A stretch of DNA of 32,649 nucleotides, from positions 1 through 32,649 of the forward strand of contig NZ_NEGZ01000014.1 in the NCBI RefSeq assembly GCF_002127585.1, in the 5' to 3' direction. Of the stretch, positions 1 through 7,737 are shown in pieces (positions within the stretch are counted from its first letter, which is position 1; each line of letters starts with the position of its first letter). Source of the stretch: Janthinobacterium sp. GW458P. GTDB lineage: Bacteria > Pseudomonadota > Gammaproteobacteria > Burkholderiales > Burkholderiaceae_D. Both the position numbers and the translations under genes were made by a program. The notes beneath the pieces are model-generated. The model was not told the DNA's origin. It saw nothing but the letters and a program-made list of their open reading frames with translations, and did not search any database.

Positions 1-1
1 G

Positions 2-772
2 CCATCACGGGCCATCACGGCGCCCGCAGCGGCCGTGGCGGAGGCGCCGGCGCCGCCCGGCCCGCCGCCACCGGCGCTTGAGCAGGCGCGGCACTACAAG
101 ACCAACGTGCCCGCTTCGGCCCAGTTCGAGCTGCAGGTGGACCGCCAGGATGCCGATGGCACCAAATGGAAGGGCGTGGCCGCCATGGCGTGGCAAAACA
201 AGGGCGACACGTATCAGCTGACGCTGGAAGTGGGCTTGAGCATGCTGATCACGCGCATCAACCTGCTGGTGCTGACCAGCGAAGGCGTGATCGACGGCAC
301 GGGTATCGTGCCCGTCACGGCCACGGAAAAACGCAAGGGCCGCGCGCAAACGGCCACGCATTTCAACCGCGACGCCAAGGCCATCACGTTTTCGGCCACG
401 ACGGCCACGGCGCCGTGGCAGGAGGGGGCGCAGGACAAGGCCAGCGTGCCGTTCCAGCTGGCCGCCATCGGCCGCGCCGACGTCAACCAGCTGGCCGGAA
501 ATATCGATATTCTCGTCGGCGAGGAAAAGGAGGCGACCGTGTTCCGCTTCCAGCTGGTGGGCGAGGAAGAACTCGATACCAGGATGGGCCGGCTGGTGAC
601 CTGGCATCTGCGCCGCCCGCCCAAGCCGGGCACGTATTCGTCGCAGCTCGATATCTGGCTGGCGCCGTCCATGCAATGGTATCCGGTACAAATACGCAAT
701 ACCGAGGCGAGCGGGGCCTTGACCACGCAAACCGTGACCAATATTCGCGTCAATGACGCTACAGGAAAATAA
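2..772 (+). CDS. DUF3108 domain envelope protein, 5' end outside window
   Basis: The reading frame is open from the first bases of the window, so the gene almost certainly starts upstream. A GTG at 35 is the first visible possible start, but it sits inside an Ala/Pro-rich stretch typical of a linker after a membrane anchor rather than of an N-terminus. The visible part is about 256 residues. After the Pro-rich linker comes a beta-rich domain ending in a DIWLAPSMQWYPVQI segment, which is the C-terminal hallmark of DUF3108 proteins. DUF3108 proteins are exported or periplasmic, with no settled function. The stop TAA (770-772) touches the ATG of a second DUF3108 gene, and the two share the WLAPS..WYPV motif, so they look like tandem paralogues in one operon. 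The first 20 bases are two copies of a 10-base unit (GCCATCACGG). Confidence 0.8.
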   Translation, partial: PSRAITAPAAAVAEAPAPPGPPPPALEQARHYKTNVPASAQFELQVDRQDADGTKWKGVAAMAWQNKGDTYQLTLEVGLSMLITRINLLVLTSEGVIDGTGIVPVTATEKRKGRAQTATHFNRDAKAITFSATTATAPWQEGAQDKASVPFQLAAIGRADVNQLAGNIDILVGEEKEATVFRFQLVGEEELDTRMGRLVTWHLRRPPKPGTYSSQLDIWLAPSMQWYPVQIRNTEASGALTTQTVTNIRVNDATGK

Positions 773-1537
773 ATGACCACTTTGACTGCTTTGAAACGCA
801 TTTTGCTCGCCAGCCTGCTGGCCGCCGCCCTGACGCCCGCCATGGCCGACGCCCCCCTGGAGCATCCCGCCATCAAGCGCCCGTACAAGCTGGTGCCATC
901 GGCTGACCTCGTCTATTCGATCAAGGCCAGACAGCGCGGCATCGGGCTGTCCGGCGAATCGGTCAGCAACTGGCGCGTGGGCGACGGCAAGTATTCGCTG
1001 CTGGCCGAAACCAAGGCGGCCCTGTTCGGCAAGATCCTCGAGCAGCGCAGCGAAGGCACGGTCGACGATTACGGCCTGGCGCCGGCGCAATTCGTGGAAA
1101 AGCGCTTCCGCAAGGATGCCGTGACGACCACCTTCAAGCGCGACAGCAAGACCATCGTCTTTGGCGAAGGCGATGACAGCTATCCGCTGAAAGGCGGCGA
1201 ACAGGACCGCAACAGCGCCGTCTGGCAACTGGCCAGCGTGGCGCGCGCCGCGCCCGAGAAATTCGTCCCCGGCTCGGAATGGGCGTTTTTTGTCGCCGGC
1301 GCGCATGATGCCGAGCCGTGGACCTTCAAGGTCGTCAAGGAAGAGCCAGTCGCCACGGGCATGGGCGACGTGGCCGCCATCCACCTGGTCAAGGCGCCGC
1401 CGCCGGACAAGAAGGGCCAGCAAGTGGACCTGTGGCTGGCGCCGTCGCTGGAATGGTATCCCGTCAAGGTGACATTCGCCGATGCGGATGGCGGCGATTA
1501 CGTCGAGCAAACCTTGCAGAAGATCGTCAAGAAGTAA
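773..1537 (+). CDS. DUF3108 domain periplasmic protein
   Basis: A 254-residue protein starting with a clear Sec signal peptide: basic TALKR, a hydrophobic Leu/Ala core, then a TPAMADA cleavage region around residues 23-26. The mature part resembles the preceding gene and ends in a DLWLAPSLEWYPVKV segment, so I place it in DUF3108. A purine-rich AGGAAAA lies just before the ATG, overlapping the end of the upstream gene, which supports this start and translational coupling. The family is common in betaproteobacteria. No enzymatic residues can be named and the role is unknown; it is probably a periplasmic beta-rich protein linked to the envelope. The family call is fairly sure, the function is not. 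Confidence 0.85.
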   Translation: MTTLTALKRILLASLLAAALTPAMADAPLEHPAIKRPYKLVPSADLVYSIKARQRGIGLSGESVSNWRVGDGKYSLLAETKAALFGKILEQRSEGTVDDYGLAPAQFVEKRFRKDAVTTTFKRDSKTIVFGEGDDSYPLKGGEQDRNSAVWQLASVARAAPEKFVPGSEWAFFVAGAHDAEPWTFKVVKEEPVATGMGDVAAIHLVKAPPPDKKGQQVDLWLAPSLEWYPVKVTFADADGGDYVEQTLQKIVKK

Positions 1538-1569
1538 GTACTGACGTTTGCCGGGAACGTTTTTCTTAC
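1534..1569 (+). terminator. Weak possible intrinsic terminator after the DUF3108 pair
   Basis: A short stem ACGTT (1544-1548) / AACGT (1556-1560) with a 7-base loop is followed directly by TTTT (1561-1564). An outer GTAAG / CTTAC pair (1534-1538, 1565-1569) encloses it. The stem is short, so this is only a candidate. Its position just past the stop codon fits. Confidence 0.35.
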
Positions 1570-1584
1570 CCCAAAGCAAGTACT

Positions 1585-1650
1585 GGGGTCAGTCCTGAGG
1601 GATTGGAATGCCTTCCATTGGAAGGCATTCCCCCAGGCCGGCCTGACCCC
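1585..1650. repeat. Nested intergenic palindrome (REP-like element)
   Basis: An outer inverted pair GGGGTCAG (1585-1592) / CTGACCCC (1643-1650) encloses a perfect 10-bp hairpin AATGCCTTCC (1607-1616) / GGAAGGCATT (1620-1629) with a 3-base loop. There is no following T-run, so it is not a classic terminator. The two-tier symmetry in a spacer is typical of REP/BIME-like mobile palindromes. It may still act as a transcript end or RNA stabiliser. A genome-wide copy count would decide. Confidence 0.6.
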
Positions 1651-1692
1651 GGATTGCCGCCTCCTGCGATCAGTCGAATTGCATGTCAGAAC

Positions 1693-1701
1693 TGATATAC
1701 T
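1693..1701 (+). promoter_or_regulatory. Extended -10 promoter for the condensin-like operon
   Basis: The sequence TGATATACT fits the extended -10 pattern TGn-TATACT (hexamer 1696-1701). I see no good -35 at 16-18 bp, which is usual for extended -10 promoters. Transcription would start near 1708, about 60 bases ahead of the first gene of the operon. Confidence 0.45.
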
Positions 1702-1768
1702 GACGCCCCCGCCCCGCAGCGCCGCGTTAGCCCGCTGCGCCGCCCGCTGAACACTCATCCGGAAAAGA

Positions 1769-3151
1769 ATGATTGATATAATGGCAAGTGCAGCCGTGGC
1801 TACGGATGCACATCAGACAGAGCAAGAACACCAGGATTCCTTGCAGGCGCATTTCCAGCCGAATATCTCGGCCGACGAGATCGAGCAGGTTTTCCACTTG
1901 AAGCGGGCGCAGCCCTTGCTGCAAGTGTTTACGGCCCTGTTCCACGGCGGTTTCGATGGCGTGCTGGTGCGTCTGCTGGTGTTGCGCGAGCTGGCGTCCG
2001 ATGCGGCCACGTCCGCCTATACGCGCGCCGACATCAATACCAAGCTCGCGTATTTATTGCCGGAAAGCCTGGAAACGGTCTTGCTGCGCCTGCGCTCGAA
2101 CCAGTTGCTGGCCTGGGATGCGCAGCAGGGCGTGTACCGCGTCACGCCCATGGCGCGCAATGTGCTGTCGGCCATCGACAGCCTGCTGGGCCTGGGCCAG
2201 ACGGAAGACGAGGCGGAAATGGGCTTTCTGCTGTCGCAGGTGGCCGGTGCGCAAGCCGTGGGCGGTGTGTCTGTCGAGCAACTCCAGCATCTGCTGGGGC
2301 GCCTGGTCGACTTGACGGAAGAATTTTCCGACGCGATTGCCTCCGGTTCCGAATTCCGGCTGCGCACGGCGCAGGCGAAGTGGAACATGGCCTGCGACTG
2401 GGTCGAGAAGGGCTCCGAGATTCTCGTGGCGATTACTTCCGATGAAAACGCGGACAGCGCCACGCACAAGGCGGCGCAGGCCATCGGCCGGGCGCAAAGT
2501 AAATTGTTGAACATGCAAGGCATGTTTTCGCGCGCCCTGAACCAGATCGAGCGCCAGCGCGTGCACCTGGGCCAGTCCGGCCTGTCGACCACCGACATCA
2601 AGCGCTGGCTCCTGCTGCACGACGACCTGGCCAGCCTGGCCGACGGCGCCATCGACCAGCCCGTCGTGCCGCTGTTCTCCACGCCGGCCGAGATGATCGA
2701 CGTGGCCGAAACGGAACTGCTGTCCGAGCGGGCGGCAGGCGTTACCAACACGGGCCTGCCCAGCGGCGAGGACGCGCCCACCACCATCAGCGACGGCCCC
2801 GCCATGCAACTTGAACTCGATGACTTGCTCGAACGCCTGTCGAACTTCGCCAGCCTGGGCAATTTCCCCAGCATAGGCGAGGAAGGGCCGAAAAGCGTGC
2901 CCGTGCAGGATTCCCTGCTGCCGGCCAGCTTTGCCGTGGCCTCGTACCGCGCCTCGATGCTGCCGCTGCTCGGCGACGTGTCCGAAGCGAGCCTGCAGGG
3001 CGCGACGGCCGAACTGGCCCGCTTGCCGATTACCTTTACACCGACCGACGAGATGGTCCAACTGACCGACCCCCACGTGGCGGCCATGTCGATCGCCTCG
3101 CTTTCACTGAATGTTTCACTTGATTTAGATAGCGGCACAGCCGATGAATGA
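1769..3151 (+). CDS. MukF/MksF-like (kleisin-type) condensin subunit
   Basis: A 460-residue, mostly helical soluble protein. No catalytic motif is visible. Residues about 45-150 look like a winged-helix domain (helices, then a strand pair around the AWDAQQGVYRVTPMA segment), as in the N-terminus of MukF/MksF/JetA kleisins. The middle (about 190-310) is long amphipathic helix, and after an acidic, low-complexity linker (about 330-350) a C-terminal domain follows. Primary similarity to known kleisins is not obvious by eye. The call rests on size, fold pattern and position: first of three overlapping genes, followed by a 244-residue winged-helix protein and an SMC ATPase, the usual F-E-B (JetA-B-C) order. 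The ATG at 1769 has GGAAAAG close upstream; an in-frame ATG at 1781 is an alternative. Expected role: bridging the two heads of the SMC dimer. Confidence 0.65.
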   Translation: MIDIMASAAVATDAHQTEQEHQDSLQAHFQPNISADEIEQVFHLKRAQPLLQVFTALFHGGFDGVLVRLLVLRELASDAATSAYTRADINTKLAYLLPESLETVLLRLRSNQLLAWDAQQGVYRVTPMARNVLSAIDSLLGLGQTEDEAEMGFLLSQVAGAQAVGGVSVEQLQHLLGRLVDLTEEFSDAIASGSEFRLRTAQAKWNMACDWVEKGSEILVAITSDENADSATHKAAQAIGRAQSKLLNMQGMFSRALNQIERQRVHLGQSGLSTTDIKRWLLLHDDLASLADGAIDQPVVPLFSTPAEMIDVAETELLSERAAGVTNTGLPSGEDAPTTISDGPAMQLELDDLLERLSNFASLGNFPSIGEEGPKSVPVQDSLLPASFAVASYRASMLPLLGDVSEASLQGATAELARLPITFTPTDEMVQLTDPHVAAMSIASLSLNVSLDLDSGTADE

Positions 3152-3878
3152 CGATTCCCAAATCCTGATTGCGCGCCTGCTCACGCATCAAACCCTGCGC
3201 CGCGACGACAAGCTCGTCAAGCGCGTGCTGTCCGACGAGCTGTTCCGCGCCGAGATCGATGCGCGCCTGCTGGCCTGCGGCCTGAAACTGCTCGACAACG
3301 TGTATGCCGACCATGTGACTTTGGCCCTGACGCGCACCATCGAGCCGAAGATCTTCGGCGCGCGCGATGTGTGGCAAAACAACAACTTCGGCCTGGCGCG
3401 CGATGGCGTGGCCTTGCTGGTGGTGCTGTGGGCGCAGATCATCCTGCCCAAGCGCGAACGCCAGGAAACGCACCAGCACGCCGATGATGATCAAAATGAT
3501 ATGTTTGGCACGGAAAAACCGCTGCCGCGCGCCGAAGACGCGTCGATCGGCATTTCCTACAAGGCGCTGCTGTCGGACTTCGGCGACAAGCTGGGCAAGA
3601 AGACGCGCATGGACATGAACCTGGGCACCCTGGCCAAGCTGGGCTTCATCGAGCGGCGCGGCGATGTCATCCTGGAAGGCCCGCTGCTGGATCTGATGAT
3701 GGACACCGACGTGCTGAAAGAGCGCATCATCAACGGCGCCCTGGCCGACGTCTTCAAGCGCGCGCCGGCGCGCCTGGTGGCCGTCGACCTGGACGCTGAC
3801 TTGTCTGCCGACCTGTCCGCCGACATCGGCGACCTGCCTGACGCGGGCGACGAGCCTGCGTCCGACCTCCCTCACTGA
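3144..3878 (+). CDS. MukE/MksE/JetB-like winged-helix condensin subunit
   Basis: A 244-residue protein whose ATG lies inside the end of the previous gene (8-base overlap), so the two are translationally coupled. Two winged-helix-like parts can be seen. One lies around residues 75-115, with a GLARDGVALLVVLWAQIILP stretch similar to the core of MukE/DUF4194-type proteins. The second lies around 135-215 and contains a GTLAKLGFIERRGDVILEGP wing and the PLLDLMMD segment. In MukBEF, MksBEF and Wadjet complexes the E/JetB (KITE) subunit dimerises and binds the kleisin and DNA. The tail is an acidic repeat (ADLSADLSAD-like, residues about 216-244). The assignment to the KITE role comes from size, fold pattern and the neighbouring SMC gene. 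Confidence 0.65.
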   Translation: MNDDSQILIARLLTHQTLRRDDKLVKRVLSDELFRAEIDARLLACGLKLLDNVYADHVTLALTRTIEPKIFGARDVWQNNNFGLARDGVALLVVLWAQIILPKRERQETHQHADDDQNDMFGTEKPLPRAEDASIGISYKALLSDFGDKLGKKTRMDMNLGTLAKLGFIERRGDVILEGPLLDLMMDTDVLKERIINGALADVFKRAPARLVAVDLDADLSADLSADIGDLPDAGDEPASDLPH

Positions 3879-3886
3879 AAGCGCCC

Positions 3887-6718
3887 ATGTTTCATATCAA
3901 ATCACTTGAACTGGTGCACTGGGATTACTGGCAGCGCATCAAGAATATTCCGCTCGACGCGAAGATCATCACCATCGCGGGGCAGAACGGCTCGGGCAAG
4001 ACCACCTTGCTCGATGCCTTGCGCACCCTGTTCGGCCTCGACTGCTCGATGGGGCGCACGTATAAACACTATGCGCGCCACTCGGGCCAGCAGACGGCCT
4101 GGCTGCGCGCCGTGGTCGACAACAAGAACGTGGGCAAGCAGCTGTCGAACCGCCCGTTCCGCAGTTCCGGCTTCTTCAGCGACGATGAAGTGACGCTGTT
4201 TTGCCAGATCCAGAAGAACGGCGGCGACTGGAAGCGCCAGTATCTGATGCGTCCGGGCAATGTGCAGATCGAGGACATCACGGACGCCAACGACTGGCTC
4301 GGCGTGGAAAACTACCGCAAGCGCCTGGCCAATGCGGGCCTGTCGCCGGCCATGTCGAAAGTGCTGGCGCTGGAGCAGGGCGAAACGGACAAACTGTGCG
4401 AATACGCGCCGCGCCAGCTGCTCGACCTGGTGTTCCAGGTGTTCGGCGACAAGGAAGTGCTGGACGCCTACGACGAAGCCAAGCGCCACCAGCGCGATAC
4501 GGAAGTGGAGCTGAAACGCTTCGAAACGGAACTGGAAGCGTCGAAAACCAACCTGGAAGGCTTGCGCCTGCGCGTGGCCAATTACCACCAGTGGGAAGGT
4601 TTACATAAGGAACGCCGCAACCTGCTGGAAGAAGTATTGCCCAGCCTGCAGTACCACGAGGCGCGCGAAAAGGCAGCCATTGCCAGCCGACAATTGCGCG
4701 ATGCGCGTAAACCAATGGCGCAGGCCGACCAGCAGCTGACGGATAAACGCAATGCGCTGGCCGCGCAAGCGAAGGCCCTGTCCGACGCGCAGATGAACGA
4801 AACCCTGCTGGAGCAGGAATCGATCGGTCTGCAGAGCCGTTTGTCCTTGATCAATGCAAAACTGAAACCGCTGGACAGCCTGCTGGAACAGAAGGACCGT
4901 TTGCACAAGCTGGCGGCCGACTCGGGCAGCGACATCGCCGAAGTGGCGGCCCAGCTGGAACAGAAAGAAGCGGAACTGCTGCGCCAGCGCCAGCAGCGCG
5001 ACGCCCTGTCGGCCCGTATCGCGGCTGAGCAGGCGACGATTGCCGCGCTGCAAGGCAAGACGGCCATGCCGGAGCCGGACAATGTACGCGGCATGCGCCG
5101 TGCGCTGCGCGACGCGGGGATTTCGCACGCGATGCTGTCGGACATCGTCGAAGTGACGGACAGCCGCTGGCAGGGCGCCGTCGAAGGCGTGCTGGGCGGT
5201 TACGCCTCGGTCGTCCTGCTGGACAAGGCCAAGGATGCGGCCGCTGCCTATCGCCTGGCCGAGAAGGAACGCTACCGCCACTTCATCGTGCCCGACCTGG
5301 TCACGGCGCCGGTGGCGAAGGACGAGAGTTTGCTGGCCGTGGTGAAATTTTCCGCGCCCGTGCCCAGCTGGCTGATCGAGCAGCTGTCGCGCATCGCCCG
5401 CGTCGATTCCGTCGAAGCGGGCTTTAAATTGGGCAACCACGAGGAGTGGATCACGCCCGAGGCGTATCACCGCGAACGCCGCGGCGGGCGCTCGCTGTTC
5501 GTGGAAGCGTCGCGCTACCGCTTCGGCCAGGCTGGCCGCAGCGGCCGCCTGGAAGCGCTGCTGCGCTCGCTGCCGGGCCTGGAAGGCCAGGAAGACACAC
5601 TGACCCTGGCCATTTCCAAGCTGGCGGCGGAAGTGGGCGCCCTGAAAGCGCGCATCGCCGGCGTCGACGCGGCCAAGGAACTCAGTGCGCGCCAGGAGGA
5701 ATTCGCCGAAGCGCTGCGCAATTCCAAGCCCTTGAAGGAAGAACGCCTGGAAGTGGGCGGCCGCCTGGGCGAGCTGCAGAATCTGACCAAGAGCGCCACC
5801 GTGGCGCGCACGCGTGCCGATACCGTGTGGCAAAACGCGCGCCTGGCCCTGTCCGAGGCGGAAGCGGGGGCGCGTCTGGGCTACAAGAAGCAGATCGAAC
5901 AGCGCGCCGAGCATGCGCGCGCCTTGCTGGCCCTGCGCCATGCGTGGCGCCATTTGCCGAAAAGCTGGCGCCGTCCCGCACGCCGCGCGGCCCTCGTGGC
6001 CGAGCACCAGAATGCGCACCAGGTCGACTTGCGCGTGGCCAGCCTGCAAAACAGCCTGGCGCGCGACGACTGGGAACTCGACGCCACCGTCATCGACCAG
6101 CACCACCGCCTGTCGGACCAGCTGCACGGCCGCCAGTCGGAAACGGACGAGCGCCGCTACCAGAACAACCGCGCCATCGAAGCGACGGGCAATGCCCGCG
6201 GCGCCTACATGGAGCGCCTGCGCTACACCATCAAGACTTACAGCAAGAACATCAAGGAGCTGGGCGAACTGGCCGGCATCGAAGTCCATGCCGACCCCGT
6301 GCGCCTGGAAAACGACGACGTGCAGCTGTCGCAGGCGGGCCTGCACGTGCGCTTCAAGTTCGACGGCAAGGGCGTGATCGGCATGAACGATGGCGAAGCG
6401 TCGGGCGGCCAGCAGGTGATGAAATCGCTGGTGCTCCTGATCGGCCTGCTGAAATCGGAAGACGGTTCCGGCGGCTTCGTCTTCATCGACGAACCGTTTG
6501 CCCATTTGGATATCCGCAATATTCAATTGGTGGGCGAATTCCTGAAAAACACGGAAGCGCAATACCTGATGACGACGCCGTTGACGCACAACACGGATGT
6601 CTACGATCCATCGGAACTCACTTTGATCACGAGCAAGAAAAAGAAGGATACGCAATGGGCGCAACCGATTTTCGTACTGCAGCGCAGGGTCGATCCCGCA
6701 CCGGGCAAGGCCGCATGA
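3887..6718 (+). CDS. SMC-like condensin ATPase of the MksB/JetC/MukB type
   Basis: A 943-residue SMC-family motor. The N-terminal head has Walker A GQNGSGKT (residues 32-39). Coiled coil runs from about 200 to 390, a hinge-like domain from about 394 to 545 includes SRWQGAVEGVL near 426-436, returning coiled coil runs from about 560 to 790, and the C-terminal head has the ABC signature SGGQQ (839-843) and Walker B FVFIDEP (D868, E869). The length is close to MksB (about 900-1000 residues) and much shorter than MukB or canonical SMC. It sits 8 bases after the KITE-like gene. Such complexes extrude DNA loops and organise chromosomes; Wadjet versions also carry a JetD nuclease, which is absent here. 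An Arg-rich stretch near residues 686-704 interrupts the second coiled coil. I am sure of the SMC-type ATPase; MksB versus JetC is an inference. Confidence 0.85.
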   Translation: MFHIKSLELVHWDYWQRIKNIPLDAKIITIAGQNGSGKTTLLDALRTLFGLDCSMGRTYKHYARHSGQQTAWLRAVVDNKNVGKQLSNRPFRSSGFFSDDEVTLFCQIQKNGGDWKRQYLMRPGNVQIEDITDANDWLGVENYRKRLANAGLSPAMSKVLALEQGETDKLCEYAPRQLLDLVFQVFGDKEVLDAYDEAKRHQRDTEVELKRFETELEASKTNLEGLRLRVANYHQWEGLHKERRNLLEEVLPSLQYHEAREKAAIASRQLRDARKPMAQADQQLTDKRNALAAQAKALSDAQMNETLLEQESIGLQSRLSLINAKLKPLDSLLEQKDRLHKLAADSGSDIAEVAAQLEQKEAELLRQRQQRDALSARIAAEQATIAALQGKTAMPEPDNVRGMRRALRDAGISHAMLSDIVEVTDSRWQGAVEGVLGGYASVVLLDKAKDAAAAYRLAEKERYRHFIVPDLVTAPVAKDESLLAVVKFSAPVPSWLIEQLSRIARVDSVEAGFKLGNHEEWITPEAYHRERRGGRSLFVEASRYRFGQAGRSGRLEALLRSLPGLEGQEDTLTLAISKLAAEVGALKARIAGVDAAKELSARQEEFAEALRNSKPLKEERLEVGGRLGELQNLTKSATVARTRADTVWQNARLALSEAEAGARLGYKKQIEQRAEHARALLALRHAWRHLPKSWRRPARRAALVAEHQNAHQVDLRVASLQNSLARDDWELDATVIDQHHRLSDQLHGRQSETDERRYQNNRAIEATGNARGAYMERLRYTIKTYSKNIKELGELAGIEVHADPVRLENDDVQLSQAGLHVRFKFDGKGVIGMNDGEASGGQQVMKSLVLLIGLLKSEDGSGGFVFIDEPFAHLDIRNIQLVGEFLKNTEAQYLMTTPLTHNTDVYDPSELTLITSKKKKDTQWAQPIFVLQRRVDPAPGKAA

Positions 6719-7725
6719 TGGCCGTGCGCAAGCTCGCCACAGCCTGCGCCGTGGCGCTGGCCATGGCGGCCGGTCCTGCGCTCGCCAACGACGGCATCGG
6801 CTCCGTCAGCGCAGGCGGCATCCTGTTCGGCAAGACGGATGCCGTGGCCATGAAAAAGGAAGTGCTCAGCGTGAGCACGGACTTGATCAAGGTCGAGTAC
6901 GAATTCCTCAATGAATCGGCGAAGGACGTGGAAGAGACGATTTTCTTCCCGCTGCCCGAATACGCGGCCGGCTACCACGGCTCGCCCACGTATTACGGCC
7001 AGCCGCAGCAGTTTACCGTCGACGTGGACGGCAAGCGCAAGGACTATACCACCACGTTTGTCGCCAAGCTCGCCAGCGCCGACGTGACGGCCCGGCTGCG
7101 CCAGCTGGGTTTGTCGGACGCGCAGATCGCGTATTTCCCGTCGCACACGCCGTTCGACAAGAAGGTGGCGCCGTTGACGGCCGCGCAGAGCAAGACCATG
7201 ATCAAGGAGGGCTTGCTGGCCCAGCTCTACGACGAGGAATGGGTGCCGGCCTGGACCGTCAAGGTCATCTACCTGTGGCAGCAGAAGTTCCCGGCTGGCA
7301 AGGTCGTGCGCGTGCGCCATCAATATGCGCCCTTCGTCGCGGCCGGCCCCGGCGCTTCCTACCTGGGCGATGGCAACGAGTTTGAAAAGAAGTACTGCGG
7401 CGACAAGGCCTTCTACAAGACGTGGAACCGCCTGGCGGCCCAGCAGGGCGAAAGCGGCTTCGTCAACGCTGTCTGGGTGTCATACATTTTGACGACGGGC
7501 AACACCTGGAAGAATGGCATCGAGGATTTCACTTTGAACTTGATCAAGGGCAAACCGGACGAGCTGATCAGTCTGTGCTTCCCCGGCACGTTCACCAAGA
7601 TCAACCCCACCACCTTGCAAGTCAAGCTGCGCAACTTCCGCCCGAAGCAGGACTTGAACGTGTACTTCGGCAATGTCGAAGGCACGGTGAGCAACGACGG
7701 CGTGGCGCCGCAGATCCGGCCGTGA
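6715..7725 (+). CDS. DUF4424 family exported protein
   Basis: A 336-residue protein starting at the ATG that overlaps the stop of the SMC gene (ATGA); a second in-frame ATG follows at once at 6718. The reading frame is open far upstream, but that part lies out of frame inside the SMC gene, and the signal peptide fixes the true start. The signal peptide is basic AVRK, a hydrophobic Ala-rich core, then a PALAND cleavage region. The mature protein carries the NDGIGSVSAGGILFGKTDAV start and the EETIFFPLPEY segment typical of DUF4424. These are periplasmic or secreted proteins without known activity. The translational coupling to a cytoplasmic DNA motor is odd and may only reflect gene packing. 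Confidence 0.8.
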   Translation: MMAVRKLATACAVALAMAAGPALANDGIGSVSAGGILFGKTDAVAMKKEVLSVSTDLIKVEYEFLNESAKDVEETIFFPLPEYAAGYHGSPTYYGQPQQFTVDVDGKRKDYTTTFVAKLASADVTARLRQLGLSDAQIAYFPSHTPFDKKVAPLTAAQSKTMIKEGLLAQLYDEEWVPAWTVKVIYLWQQKFPAGKVVRVRHQYAPFVAAGPGASYLGDGNEFEKKYCGDKAFYKTWNRLAAQQGESGFVNAVWVSYILTTGNTWKNGIEDFTLNLIKGKPDELISLCFPGTFTKINPTTLQVKLRNFRPKQDLNVYFGNVEGTVSNDGVAPQIRP

Positions 7726-7737
7726 GCGCGTGAGCGC

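Noticed and set aside
1679..1701. A standard -35/-10 pair TTGCAT and TATACT ahead of the condensin-like operon
   Set aside because: The spacer is only 11 bases; an extended -10 explains the site better.
4601..6664. A 687-codon open frame antisense to the SMC ATPase
   Set aside because: Its composition is that of an antisense shadow, while the opposite strand has intact Walker A, signature and Walker B motifs.
5446..6714. An N-terminal extension of the DUF4424 protein back to 5446
   Set aside because: The extension lies out of frame inside the SMC gene, and a signal peptide begins at 6715.
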